Positions 52,738-63,127 of a stretch of 64,000 bases of DNA are shown here, piece after piece (the first letter of the stretch is position 1; the number at the start of each line of letters is the position of its first letter). The notes under the pieces are model-generated. The model had not been told where the DNA came from. It searched no databases and saw only the letters and a program-made list of their open reading frames with translations. The position numbers and the translations under genes were made by a program. This stretch comes from Meconema thalassinum (lineage: Eukaryota > Arthropoda > Insecta > Orthoptera > Tettigoniidae), in contig OX336389.2 in the NCBI GenBank assembly GCA_946902985.2, positions 169,580,704 through 169,644,703 on the forward strand, given 5' to 3'.

Positions 52738-53192
52738 ACATCAAATATAAATTTAGGTATTAGAAAGTCATTTTTTATAGCCCTTGTCTGAAGCGTGTCA
52801 GACGTGAACTTTGGACTGTTGGTGGAACAGGAAGAGGAGTAGAAGCATTTGAATTGGTGATTAAGATTAAATGGGTAGACAGAGTAACAAACACATGAAG
52901 AGGTATTAAGGTGAGTGGGGAAGGAAAGATGGTTCTAGCGAGTGTTGATGGAAAGAAGAGCTAGGTTAGTAGGGCACATACAAGGCACCCAGAATTAGCA
53001 ATCTACCTAGGTAGCTATGGAAGAAAGGGTCGAGGACAAGAACTGTAGGGGTAGGCCAAGGTATGAATGTGTTAAATAGATAACCTCTGATCTAGGGCGT
53101 GGCAGCTGTAGATAGATGAAACGATAAGCCAAGGACAGGGGGTGTGGAGTGCTGCATCAAAGCACTCTAACGACTGAAGACTCAACAACAAC
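52738..53192 (+). mobile_element. 3' fragment of the 12-kb LINE family
   Basis: Aligns with 12975-13640: CATCAAATATAAATTTAGGT, AACTTTGGACTGTTGG, GGGTAGACAGAGTAACAAAC, GGGTAGGCCAAGGT and GAGTGCTGCATCAAA in order. It is 5'-truncated, with several indels, and lacks the SINE present in the 13-kb copy. Confidence 0.85.
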
Positions 53193-53711
53193 ATACAATT
53201 CAATCGGAACCTTTATTCAAATTACGATGGTAAACACGCAAGTAATACCCATTTCGGCGCATTCTCAGCCTTGAATTATACTTTTTTTTAGCAACCTTTT
53301 TTTATTTGGGTTTATTTGGAAATTCCCAATATTGTGGAACCCTTAAGAGTTTGGCTCAGAAAACCAGCCGTAGTGTAATACAACGTGGCATAGCCTACTT
53401 GTTAACCATCCGCATGGCAATAATCTGAGTAACCACCGTAAAGCAGTTTAGTGGAGAGTTTTGGACTTAGCGCTGTTGTTAGTCACGATCATGATAAAAC
53501 TAGTGGAGAGGCATCTTGACACGTCATTTCTTTTCGTAGAAATACATTCGCATCATTCAGTGGAGTGAGTATAGCTGACATCCGAGCTGTCAGGTTGCCT
53601 ATCCTAGGCAAATCGTTAGGGCTCTATCTAGGTATGGTCACCCGCCATTTTGGTCCTTGCTCTATTCCCTTTTATGGATTACTTGTCGGCGCAAACTTTA
53701 TATCTACATCA
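53193..53711. other. No gene seen
   Basis: Spacer between a LINE fragment and family A. No feature recognised. Confidence 0.35.
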
Positions 53712-54410
53712 TCCCCCAGGGGCTCACGACTAGTGGGACGCGGGTTGGTGACCACGGGGCCCCAGCTGAGTTAGGCATTACTTCCACTTACTTGTGCCGG
53801 GCTCCTATCTGTCATCTTTCCTATCGACCTCCTTTGGTCAACTCTTGTTCTTTTTCGACCCTGACGGTATTAGGGTATCCGAAGCCTAGGGAGTCTTTCA
53901 TTTTCCCGCCCTATTGGGCCCTTGTCTCATCTTTTCTGATCCCTGAGGGTCAAACCTCTTCTGTCCTCTTTATAGCTCCTGCCTTCTGCTCAAGGCCCTT
54001 AAGGAGGCAAGGTGTGTGTAGCCCCACCACTTCTGGCGCACCTTCGATAGTTCTACAACCTCAAGGGCTCACGGCTGGTTGGTGACCCCGAGGGATTCCT
54101 GCGCTGGGTCCGTTTTTTTTCCTTTATCCATTGCCTTTGGGGTGGGCCCTCTCCTCTTTCCCTTTCCTATCTGCCTTTCATGGCTCTCCTTCTTTCGAAG
54201 TCCCTCAATCCTCATTCTCAAAGGGTTGAGGGCGTTTTTTTTCCTTTCATTGATTTTCCTTACTCTTCTTTTGATTTCCGTTTCTTCTTCTAGTTTGTAA
54301 GCTGTAGGTAGTTTTAGTTGTAATTCGCAATTAGATTCATTTTGCATTATCACCCAAAACCATTAGGGGCCGATAACCCTTCTAACAATTATCATCATCA
54401 TCATCATCAT
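53712..54410 (+). mobile_element. Family A element, full length, plus orientation
   Basis: Starts TCCCCCAGGGGCTCACGAC and ends AACAATTATCATC with an (ATC)n tail. It is the inverted counterpart of 35066-35784: shared blocks GGTCAACTCTTGTTC, GTATTAGGGTATCCGA, CCCTTGTCTCATCTTT and CAAGGGCTCACGGCTGGT. Reading frames in it are not conserved among copies, which argues it is non-coding. Confidence 0.9.
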
Positions 54411-54985
54411 ACAGTATATACAGTATCAACATCAACAGTTAATATTACGGACAAATGCAAGCATCTGCGTCTATTTGCGGTCGAAGAGCATAGCGACTTT
54501 GAAATCACCAAGTCCATATCCTCGCCGCTAGATGGGGGCTTCATTCATGTCCATTCCTGACCCGGTCGAGGACTGGAAGCAGGCTGTGGATTTTCATTTT
54601 TCAATTGGAAATTATATCGGTCGTCCAGGGGATCTGCATCAGGGACGTTTCTGCGATATCAGTACAGTTCGACAGGCCATTGGAAATGATGCGGCTGTTA
54701 TGTATTTGTTGTTGTTGTTGTTGGGTGATGCATGTGAGACAAATAGAAGGATTGAGAAGATGGTATCCTAAACAATATACGGTAACTTAGTTAAAATCTA
54801 GGATAGCCTCTCTGTACTAATTTTCAACAAAAACAGAACACTCAAAAGCCATCATTAATGTTATCATTTCTATAACAACTATTACACTGTACCTCATTAT
54901 TAATATAATAATAGGTTTTACCAAGTTCATGATCGTTCGAAAGATGTTAGTAGGATTTCATTTATTTGAAAGTTTCTTTAACTTC
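54411..54985. other. No gene seen; short GTT repeat
   Basis: Contains a TTGTTGTTGTTGTTG run (54706-54722). The 79-codon frame around 54532-54771 has no known motif. Confidence 0.4.
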
Positions 54986-54989
54986 ATTT

Positions 54990-55330
54990 GTAACCTGTTT
55001 TCACGATATGAAATGAAGGCAAAACTGAGAAGAGGTGGGTTCGATTTTCACCTGAGCCATCCTGGAAGTGGTTTTCTGTGGTTTCCCACTTCTACTCCAG
55101 GAAAATGCCGAGATTGCCAGATTTCCGTTCCTCATTTGCCTTTACAACAAGCGACCACCTCGAAATGTACTGGATAGCTTTCTTGGTGATCACCCCTGAG
55201 GTTCGGATTCGATTCCCGGCTCTGCCAAGAAATTTAATTCTGATCTGGGGCAGGAACGGGTCACACTCAGCTTCGTGAGGCAAAACTGAGAAGAGGGGGA
55301 GTTCGTTTCCCACCTCAGCCATCCCAGAAG
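54990..55330 (+). repeat. SINE family B, two partial copies
   Basis: GGCAAAACTGAGAAGAGGTG ... GTGGTTTCCCACTTC (55019-55100) and again after a box B-like GGATTCGATTCCCGG (55204-55218): GGCAAAACTGAGAAGAGG at 55280. The head-containing copy appears inserted next to an older one. Confidence 0.7.
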
Positions 55331-55620
55331 TGATTTTCCATATCCCTGGTGATGCGCCGATTGATAGTTACGATAGTACATAAATGGCGCATCACCCATA
55401 GTGAAACCACGATCGTTGTGATATTGATTGTAATTTTAATGCAAATACAGTATTTCCGTTTTCCACATCATGGTTGCGTTCTGTGAGACAATAATGGAGA
55501 TAGTTCTCATAACTCGTGACGCATGAGTGGCATGAACGAATTAATGCCTGAGGAGTTTCCGTATTCGTAAATAAAAATTTAAAGGGATTAATAACGGTGT
55601 ATTTCCGATTATTATGGTTA
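55331..55620. other. No gene seen
   Basis: Ordinary spacer, AT-rich towards the end. Confidence 0.35.
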
Positions 55621-56150
55621 TTATTTTTATTATTATTATTATTATTATTATGTATTTACCAAAAATTGTGCCTACAATTTATGGACGGCAGATAGAGAAA
55701 GGGCAAGCCCCTTATACTGTACACATACACATTAAATCTATACAAATCTGAAATGTTACATACCGTATATACAATTTACAATTTTACATTGCTATATACA
55801 CATAATCTGCTGTACACGACGTCTATATCATACAATTCATAAATAAAAGGGAAGATACAGGCACGCACACACATATACACGCTCACGCACGTACACATGC
55901 ATACATACACGCACACACATACTCCCACTAACACACAAAGTTACATTATATGTAAATTCAATTTATATGGGGTTTTAGTCCCTTTAGAGCCTTCACTTTG
56001 CGGCAACATTGTCGTGGAGGAAGGTCTTTTATTGCATGAGACAGATCATTCCAAAGTCGAGCAAAGCGATTGTAGGATTGGAAGGATATTAGAAAATTAC
56101 CAAAACAGAAAACCATTTAAAAAGTTGTATTGTGTATGATGTACACTATA
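55621..56150 (-). mobile_element. Probable LINE 3' end with TAA tail
   Basis: Minus-strand translation near 56000-56110 gives FQSYNRFARLWNDLSHAIKD, resembling the 'r..rlWN.LP..i' ending of Jockey/CR1-type LINE proteins. A long untranslated part follows, ending in (TAA)n (plus-strand TTATTATTATT, 55624-55650). CA-rich microsatellite lies at 55860-55930. Confidence 0.45.
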
Positions 56151-56384
56151 ATCATTATATTCGGCTCCATCCGGATAATTCGTGATGCACGGGACCCGCC
56201 AGTGGGTCGTGACCTTTATATTGAAAGACACTGGTTTAAACATAGTAATGCCATCAATTTTTTATGGACCTAGAAGAGGAGAAGAGATGAACGGGGGCAG
56301 TGGCTCAAGCTAGCACAAACTCCATAGTGCCATCGCCATTGTCTGTTGATCATAATCGACCAATAAAAAGAAAAAAGTAAATAA

Positions 56385-56690
56385 ATAAAAATAATAAAAA
56401 TGGAGCTGTCCTTGCTAGAGACTTCCGCTTGTTTGAGACATCGGCACTATAGATGGTATGGAGTTGTCATTTCCATACCCGGCCGCTTTGCTCCCAGGAA
56501 TTACCCTGGTACTAATTTCTGTTGTAGTCGAGTGGACCCTACTATCGTTTGCGCGTCTGAAAGTGGTTGTTTTGTTTCTAAAATCCACTGTCTGGGTAGG
56601 TGGGAATGGAACCCATTTCTTTCCAATTAGAAACACAACCGCTTTACTGACTGATCTACGGAGTCCCTTCATAATCAGCACTCTTTACAC
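56385..56690 (-). repeat. tRNA-derived SINE
   Basis: Minus strand: GTAGATCAGTCAGTAAAGCG (box A-like) and GGGTTCCATTCCC (box B) in a head beginning GGGACTCCG. A long body follows, reaching the A/T-rich stretch at 56355-56400. Apparent ORFs on both strands are by-products. Confidence 0.75.
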
Positions 56691-56754
56691 AATCAGCTCG
56701 AATGATGAATTACCCTGCAGTATAGTCGTGTGATGCGTTAAATGGCGCTCCATA

Positions 56755-56880
56755 ATTGAAAGGGGGGGGGGGGGGAGCTGGTAGTCTTAAGATCAAAGGT
56801 TCGAATCATGACGCTGACAGTGACCATGCTGAATGTGATATTTCTTGTTTTTCCCATTATCCCTCCTTGCAAATGCCCAG
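56755..56880 (+). repeat. tRNA-like SINE piece beside a poly-G run
   Basis: A run of 14 G (56761-56774), then AGCTGGTAGTCTTAAG (box A-like) and AAGGTTCGAATCATG (box B). Too diverged to be a tRNA gene. Confidence 0.5.
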
Positions 56881-57805
56881 ATGATACCTTATTTTGAATC
56901 CTGTGGCCGTAATAATTACGTTTAAAAAAACATCACTACAGTCGCCACACAAACACAGTTTATCAGACAAATTCAACACAAGATGTCCAAGAAAACCCAT
57001 GCATCTAAAATGATTTAAAACAATGGTGGATGGTGAATTAACTTCTCCACACCTGAAAGTTATGCAACAACCTGCCTGTACATTTCTGGGTCGTTAGCTC
57101 TGACTCAGACAGCTGCATTATTATTAAGCAAAACCTTCACACTGCATGCTCGTAATTCATTCGCGGGGAAGAACCTTACTGTTGTTGCTTGGTACGTGCC
57201 ACTCGCTGTTTTTTCCTCATAGCCTTGCATGCGTTGAATTCTAATTCTTATAGGGGGACATTGAAGAGCTCATTTGGAAAGCGACCTTCTATAGCGTCAG
57301 GCAATTGTGGACAACATTGATTCGCAAAAACCTTCGGGATTTCAGGTAATGATGATGATGATGATGATGATCGTATGATCTCAGCTATCCAGTGTAAATC
57401 CTTTGAGATGGAGCTATGTAGGCAACCTACTTTCCAATGTTAACATTCCGTTTGCACTGTCAGTGGTACTGCAACTCTTGCATGATCTGTGATGTTATTA
57501 CTTTTATCTTGGTAATCACCAAATATGATGTGATAGGTCTTCTACGAGCCGACAACGTTCTACTCAGGAGTACCGTGGATTATTGCGGCCCTGTAAAAGA
57601 CAGACTTCTTTGCCGGGAGTGGATCCTCGCAACCTTAGGATCATGATCTGGTAGGCATTCTTTGACGTGAACTGTATAATATTCCGCGTTAATATGGAAG
57701 GCGTGGGCTAGATTTCAGAAATTGCTGAGGACGGCCCCCATGAACTTTCAAATGTTTTAAAATTTTTAATTCAAAAATTCGAAGTTTTAAATGAGAAGCC
57801 AGAAA
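56881..57805. other. No gene seen; GAT microsatellite
   Basis: Only a (GAT)n run at 57351-57371 stands out. The 69-codon frame 57437-57646 is unrecognised. Confidence 0.4.
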
Positions 57806-58166
57806 GGGACCTCATTTTCTTAGTTCTCCGTAAATAATTTATTGTTTGATATTTAACAAAAAATAAAATTAACTCAGTTTAAGTAAAATAACTGCATTAC
57901 TCTTCCTCCTCCTCCTCCTCCTACAGTACTCTCGTGATCAGAGTGAAAGTTACACACGTTGAAAAGTTTTATATATATTGTGGTCTTGAGGCTTGCGGAA
58001 AGATTGTCGTCACTAGATCTTTTGATAACATTTTTATGTGAATTGCTACATAGAATTTATCAGGGCTGAGGAGTAACGCGGTTATTTTACTTAAACTGAG
58101 TTAATTTTATTTCTGCTAAATATCAAACAATAAATTATTTACTGAGAACTAAGAAAATGAAGTCCC
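57806..58166. mobile_element. Fold-back element with ~100-bp arms
   Basis: GGGACCTCATTTTCTTAGTT ... TAAGTAAAATAACTGC (57806-57904) returns inverted at 58069-58166 with few mismatches. The loop includes a (TCC)n run (57902-57923). MITE-like, with no coding capacity and no clear target duplicate. Confidence 0.75.
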
Positions 58167-58682
58167 GTTCTTTGTGTAGCAGGCTGTAACATATCCGCCA
58201 AGACTCTTGCCTACACTGCCGAATTCCCCCATCGAGCTCTCACTCCAGCGATTTTTCTCCTAATGCCCCTTGAAGTGTTAATGCATAGGAACAGGCTTGT
58301 TTTGTAATAGTTGTAGCAATGTGAAAAGTTTTCTGTTTACTCCTCACATTTTTAGCCACATACGTACTACTTTGCAATTTTCTGCCAGTGCCAATAGGCC
58401 TACTTTCGTTTTAATTTAAATGTAATCTTTAACATTTTGGAATTTGTATTCTAATGCTAAGTTTTAATGGCATTGCTTCCTAGAAAATGACGGTATGAAA
58501 AAAGTGTTCGGATGAAGATTGTTTTAAAATGGTACGTATATGAACATTTGTTCCCACGTGTTTTGCGAAGAAAAAAGAGGTGCCACACAGTAGGTGGTAC
58601 GGTGACAAATTATCAACTCAAGAAATTAAGGTTTAAGATCGGAAAAAAAATTAAGAGAAAGATGAGTTTTTATTATATTTAG
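58167..58682. other. No gene seen
   Basis: AT-rich spacer. Confidence 0.35.
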
Positions 58683-58755
58683 ATCGCTACGTATTTTGGA
58701 CATAGCCCTTCCTTGGCTGCAAAGTTGTGGGATTTAATCCCGGCATTGTCGGTTA
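58683..58755 (+). repeat. SINE head fragment at LINE target
   Basis: GGCTGCAAAGTTGTGGGATT and TTAATCCCGGCATTGTC resemble the box B part of a tRNA-derived SINE. The LINE tail begins immediately after, so the LINE may have inserted into this SINE. Confidence 0.4.
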
Positions 58756-59066
58756 GATAGATAGATAGATAGATTTTTATTAATTCCATTTGATCAAATA
58801 CATGCATTCAATACATTTTTGATATAGGACACGTCAGAATTTACATGCATAAAATAAAAGAACTAACAGGTATATATTACTAAGATTAAAACTATTTATA
58901 ACTTATTATAATATCAAATCTTAATAGATACAATCTTATTGCACAACTATTTACACCTCACTCTATTATCATAATATGAAAACTTAATTCTATAAATACA
59001 ACAACATACAGCTAGGTATTAAAATTAAATTAAAAAAGTAAAATATAGTTATAGATTCCATCACTC

Positions 59067-62000
59067 CTATACGCTAAAATATTCAACTACTGAGTAAAAA
59101 CAATGGCACTGCAGATAAGCTTTCAACATTCTATCAAAGGTTTTTATTTTTGGGGCCAGTTTTATATACTGGGGTAGTTTATTGTATAATTTAACTCCAG
59201 TGTGAAAAGTTCCTTTTTGATATATGCTTGTGTGTGTGTGTGAAATATGAATGTTTTGATTTTGTCTTGTGTTATGCCTATGAACATCATTGTTTGTTTT
59301 AAGAAAAACATCTTTATTCATTAAATTATTTTTAACAAACATAATACTTTCAAAGATATATATGCAGGGCAGTGGGAGAATGTTTAAATCTTTAAACAGA
59401 GGTCTACATGATTCTCTCGAGTTTACATTTGCCATAATTCTAATCGCTCTCTTTTGTATCCTAAACGTGCTTAGTACATCTGGCGACATACCCCAAAATA
59501 TGATCCCATATCTTAAGTATGAATGGAAATAAGCAAAATAAGTATTTCTTAATGTGTGCATGCTAGTGCAGGTTTTCAAAATACGTAACGCAAAGCACAT
59601 CGAGTTCAGTTTAGTATTCAGATATTGTATATGTTTATTCCATTTCAAGTCTTGTTGTATCCATAGTCCTAAAAACTTTGTTTCTGATTTATTTTCTATT
59701 TGATGACCATTTAATGTTATATTGGGCATCGCAGGATTCCTATTCTGTATAGTGTGGAAATTTAGACATACTGTCTTTTTATAGTTTATTATGAGGCGAT
59801 TATCTTGTGACCATTTGGTTAACTCTCCTGTAACGGAGTCAGCAGACTGCTGTATGACCTGTTTAGTTTCACCTTTTATTACGAGTGTTGTATCGTCCGC
59901 AAACAAAATTTCCTTATGTGAATGAACGTTCTGTGTTATATCATTGATATATAGAAGAAAGAGTAGTGGGCCCAAAACCGATCCCTGGGGTACTCCAAAT
60001 TCAATAATTCCCTCATTGGACAATGTTTCATTAAGTAATTTGGTTCCATCATCCTTGTGTCTCAAGCTTACTATTTGTTTACGCCTTGTTAAGTAAGACT
60101 CTATCCATTTATTAGCTAGACCTCTAACACCATATTGATTTAGTTTGGTAAGGAGGATTTTATGGTCAACTACATCAAATGCTTTCGATAAATCCAAGAA
60201 TAGGCCAGTTACATGTTCCTTATTGTCAATTAATTTCAGTATACTATTACTACATTCGTAAATTGCTGTCTGTGTAGATTTTTCCGTTCTAAATCCATGT
60301 TGTGAGTTTGATAATATTTTATTTTTTTCTATGAAACTTATCAGTCTCTTATACATAATTTTTTCCACAATTTTTGCAATACCAGTTGGTAAGGTAATAG
60401 GACGATAGTTATCTAATTCATCTTTTGAACCATTTTTGTGCACTGGAATTACTTTTGATAACTTCAAAATATCCGGGTAAGTTCCTGAGAGAATTGAACT
60501 GTTTATTAAGTGCGTAAGTGGATTTATTATATTTTCTGCACATTTCTTTAAAATTGCATCAGGGATGCCATCAATGCCAGCACAGAATTTATTTTTTAGC
60601 TCTTTTATAACTATTCTTACCTCTTCACTTGTGACATGATTTATAAATAAAGAATCACTGCATATATTTATTTTATTATTAGAATTTAGTGTATTTACCT
60701 GTGATTTATTTAATAATTTTTGCGGAATTTCCAGAAAATAGTCATTAAAAGTGTTTGCTATTTCCTCTGGATTATTAATCACTTTATTATTTCTGGTCAG
60801 TGTAATGTTCCTTTGTATTTTAGCAGATTTTCCAGTTTCTTTCTTTATTACAGACCACATAGCCCTGTTTTTATTAGATGATTGGGAAATAAAATTATCA
60901 TTATGCATTTTCTTTGCTAGTCTTATTACCTTATTTAATATGCTAGTGTATTTTTTGTAGTATAAATTGAATTCAGGTGTTGTGTGGTATTGTTTATATA
61001 ATTTGTGTAGAAATTTCTTTCTTTGACATGAATTTATAATCCCTGTTGTTATCCAATTGCTAGTTTTGTTATTTTGAACAGTTCTTCGTTTAAAGGGGAA
61101 TGCTATTTCAAAATAGTGTTTTAGGGTACTGTTAAATGCATTAAATTTATCATTTACATTTTCTAGTTCATAAATTTCTGACCATGTTTCCTTATTTAAT
61201 AAGTCATTGAAATATGTAACATTTGATTCAGTGAATGACCTACACTTTGATTTTACTCCATTATCATTATTATTGATTACTTCGGATACTTCAAAACTCA
61301 GTATTTGTCCATGGTGGTCACTAAAACCCGGACAATAGACTTCTATTGAATGGTGATATTTATCTGTATTTATAAAAATTTGATCAGGAGTGGTTTTACT
61401 AAATTTTGTTATTCTTGTTGGTGTATTTACTGTAGGTTTCAGTCCATAGGAAATTAGTAACTGGTTTAATAATTCACAATTTCTATCAAGTTTTAAGAAA
61501 TCCACATTTACATCCCCACAAATTATTATATCGAAATTTACTTTGCTCATGTTATTGAGTAACAATTCTAGTTTATCTATAAATAGAGGAAACTTTCCTG
61601 ACGGAGAACGGTATACGCATACAATTATTAACTTAAACTGCTGAATTTTTACGGCAGAGAATTCAAAATCCTGTTCCATAATTAGATAATCATAAGCTGT
61701 TATCTGTTCATAATCTAAATTATTTCTTAAGAAGATGCAAGTACCACCATGGCTAATATTAGATCTAGAGTATTTACTAGCTTGTATAAACCCTGGGAAT
61801 TGAATTAATTCGAGTTGTTCCTCTTTCAGCCAATGTTCTGAAATACATAGTGCTGAGATGTCTTTAAGTTCATTTTTAAGCATTAGATTTATGTAATCAA
61901 TTTTATTATAAAGAGACTGGACATTCTGGTGGTAAATTTTAAATTTGTTACTTTTGCAAGCTTGTGTTGGTGATTTATTTACATTATTATTATCATAATT

Positions 62001-62123
62001 GTTATTATTATTGTTGCTAGACAAATCCGAAATACCATTGTTGCACTCCGTTAAATTTGACTTCAAAAGATGTGAATGCCAAACCTCACGTTTGGCTTCT
62101 TCTACCAGTTTCCCTGCTTCCAC
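59067..62123 (-). CDS. LINE ORF2: endonuclease-reverse transcriptase
   Basis: 1018 residues. The endonuclease (about 60-295) shows IYHQNVQSLYNKIDYI, CISEHWLKEEQLEL (catalytic Glu), VCVYRSPSGKFPLF, IIICGDVNVDFLK and the CPGFSDHHGQI catalytic SDH block. RT (about 490-780) shows VIPVHKNGSKDELDNYRPIT, SQHGFRTEKSTQTAIYE, TGLFLDLSKAFDVVDHKILL, GVPQGSVLGPLLFLLYINDI and catalytic FADDTT near 738. A C-terminal region with YLRYGIIFWGMSP and the closing LYNKLPQYIK segment completes the protein. It makes first-strand cDNA at a nicked target. Its ATG overlaps the ORF1 stop by 22 nt, suggesting re-initiation. The full length and lack of stops imply recent activity. Confidence 0.93.
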   Translation of the reverse strand: MEAGKLVEEAKREVWHSHLLKSNLTECNNGISDLSSNNNNNNYDNNNVNKSPTQACKSNKFKIYHQNVQSLYNKIDYINLMLKNELKDISALCISEHWLKEEQLELIQFPGFIQASKYSRSNISHGGTCIFLRNNLDYEQITAYDYLIMEQDFEFSAVKIQQFKLIIVCVYRSPSGKFPLFIDKLELLLNNMSKVNFDIIICGDVNVDFLKLDRNCELLNQLLISYGLKPTVNTPTRITKFSKTTPDQIFINTDKYHHSIEVYCPGFSDHHGQILSFEVSEVINNNDNGVKSKCRSFTESNVTYFNDLLNKETWSEIYELENVNDKFNAFNSTLKHYFEIAFPFKRRTVQNNKTSNWITTGIINSCQRKKFLHKLYKQYHTTPEFNLYYKKYTSILNKVIRLAKKMHNDNFISQSSNKNRAMWSVIKKETGKSAKIQRNITLTRNNKVINNPEEIANTFNDYFLEIPQKLLNKSQVNTLNSNNKINICSDSLFINHVTSEEVRIVIKELKNKFCAGIDGIPDAILKKCAENIINPLTHLINSSILSGTYPDILKLSKVIPVHKNGSKDELDNYRPITLPTGIAKIVEKIMYKRLISFIEKNKILSNSQHGFRTEKSTQTAIYECSNSILKLIDNKEHVTGLFLDLSKAFDVVDHKILLTKLNQYGVRGLANKWIESYLTRRKQIVSLRHKDDGTKLLNETLSNEGIIEFGVPQGSVLGPLLFLLYINDITQNVHSHKEILFADDTTLVIKGETKQVIQQSADSVTGELTKWSQDNRLIINYKKTVCLNFHTIQNRNPAMPNITLNGHQIENKSETKFLGLWIQQDLKWNKHIQYLNTKLNSMCFALRILKTCTSMHTLRNTYFAYFHSYLRYGIIFWGMSPDVLSTFRIQKRAIRIMANVNSRESCRPLFKDLNILPLPCIYIFESIMFVKNNLMNKDVFLKTNNDVHRHNTRQNQNIHISHTHTSIYQKGTFHTGVKLYNKLPQYIKLAPKIKTFDRMLKAYLQCHCFYSVVEYFSV
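62102..62123 (-). promoter_or_regulatory. ORF1/ORF2 overlap, likely re-initiation site
   Basis: The ORF2 ATG lies 22 nt before the end of the ORF1 TAG stop, in a different frame. This resembles coupled termination-reinitiation known from several insect LINEs. Confidence 0.5.
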
Positions 62124-63127
62124 TCTAATGATATTACTGTTGAATTATTCTTACCATTTGAATTTACAATTTTGCAGATTTCATCACTAAGATACTCTTT
62201 TCCTAATCTATTTAAGTGTAGGCCATGCCGAGTGTGGAACTTCCTGTCTAATTTACTTACATCTACAATTTGGACATTTGGAAAACTCTTACAAATTTTA
62301 TGAATTTTTCCATTTGTAGCCTCTATTTCTACATTTACACATGACTTGGGAATTAAATCGTGTCTCTGCGGAATATTTACAATAATGACATTTGTTTTTT
62401 GCATGGATGGCAATGTACCCTTTAAATCTTTGATTACCTTTTTACTCTCATTTCTATAGACGTCGTTTGCTCCAGCGATGATCACTGCGTAGTCCTTTGC
62501 AGTAAGGGACGCACACTCTCCTATCATCCCGTTCGTGACTTCTGCAATCTGAGCTCCTGGCTTCACTGTCGAAGTGACCTCCATTTCTCGGCTTCTCTCC
62601 AAAACGCTTGCTGCTACATCTCGCCCGTGGCTATCCGCAAATATCCGCATCTTCCTGGATTTTCTCTTTATCACTTTCTTCTTTTCTTCTTGAGGAAAGT
62701 CATCATTTTCTTCGACAAGCACTCCAAATGAATTTGAGACGGGAATTTCAGTTACATGTACTCCATTTATAGGCCTAGGCTTATTCAATCTTACCTTACC
62801 AGCAATCACTGTCGACCAAGTTTCCTTGCTTTCCTCTCTGTTTCCTTTTAATTTATTCAACTCTTCCATTAACTTAGCAATATCTTCCTTTAGCAGCTTT
62901 ATAATTTCGTCTTTTGAGGACAGTTCGTTTCTCAGGTTATGACATTCGCATGACGGTAGCGGTAGGCCTACATTACGACAATCGGTTTCACTTTTCTCCT
63001 CATTCAATTTTACCTGAGATCTTGTGATGATTTTATTTGCATTTTTTACTTTTATTTTGCACGACGAGCATAAATCCGTTACGGTTACACAACCTGACGA
63101 GATACTAACACTGTTTACTGTCGTCAT
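62102..63127 (-). CDS. LINE ORF1 with SGNH-hydrolase (esterase) domain
   Basis: 341 residues. The N-terminus has clustered Cys (CVTVTDLCSSCK; later CRNVGLPLPSCECH), possibly metal-binding. A coiled coil lies about 60-100 (DEIIKLLKEDIAKLMEELNK), then a linker, then an SGNH/GDSL-type fold: ADSHGR near 160 (nucleophile Ser block), GANDVYRN near 215 (Asn block) and GLHLNRLG near 299 (catalytic His block). CR1/L3-type LINEs are known to carry such an esterase in ORF1, proposed to help bind RNA, lipids or chaperones. It overlaps ORF2 by 22 nt (ATGG...TAG). The domain call is by motif and the biological role is unknown. Confidence 0.85.
   Translation of the reverse strand: MTTVNSVSISSGCVTVTDLCSSCKIKVKNANKIITRSQVKLNEEKSETDCRNVGLPLPSCECHNLRNELSSKDEIIKLLKEDIAKLMEELNKLKGNREESKETWSTVIAGKVRLNKPRPINGVHVTEIPVSNSFGVLVEENDDFPQEEKKKVIKRKSRKMRIFADSHGRDVAASVLERSREMEVTSTVKPGAQIAEVTNGMIGECASLTAKDYAVIIAGANDVYRNESKKVIKDLKGTLPSMQKTNVIIVNIPQRHDLIPKSCVNVEIEATNGKIHKICKSFPNVQIVDVSKLDRKFHTRHGLHLNRLGKEYLSDEICKIVNSNGKNNSTVISLEWKQGNW

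Larger units (their letters stand above)
58756..63127 (-). mobile_element. CR1-like LINE with two intact ORFs
   Basis: Minus strand: ORF1 (62102-63127), ORF2 (59067-62123), a ~300-bp 3' region and a tail of tetranucleotides (plus-strand TAGATAGATAGATAGA, 58756-58775). Both ORFs are open, so this copy is young and might be autonomous. The 5' end lies somewhere beyond 63127 and is not defined. No target duplicate found. Confidence 0.88.

Noticed and set aside
54532..54771. Frame starting MGASFMSIPDPVEDWKQAVD as a gene
   Set aside because: Short, ends in a GTT microsatellite and has no homology that I recognise.
55860..55930. CA-rich run as a regulatory element
   Set aside because: Simple microsatellite-like sequence with no conserved motif.
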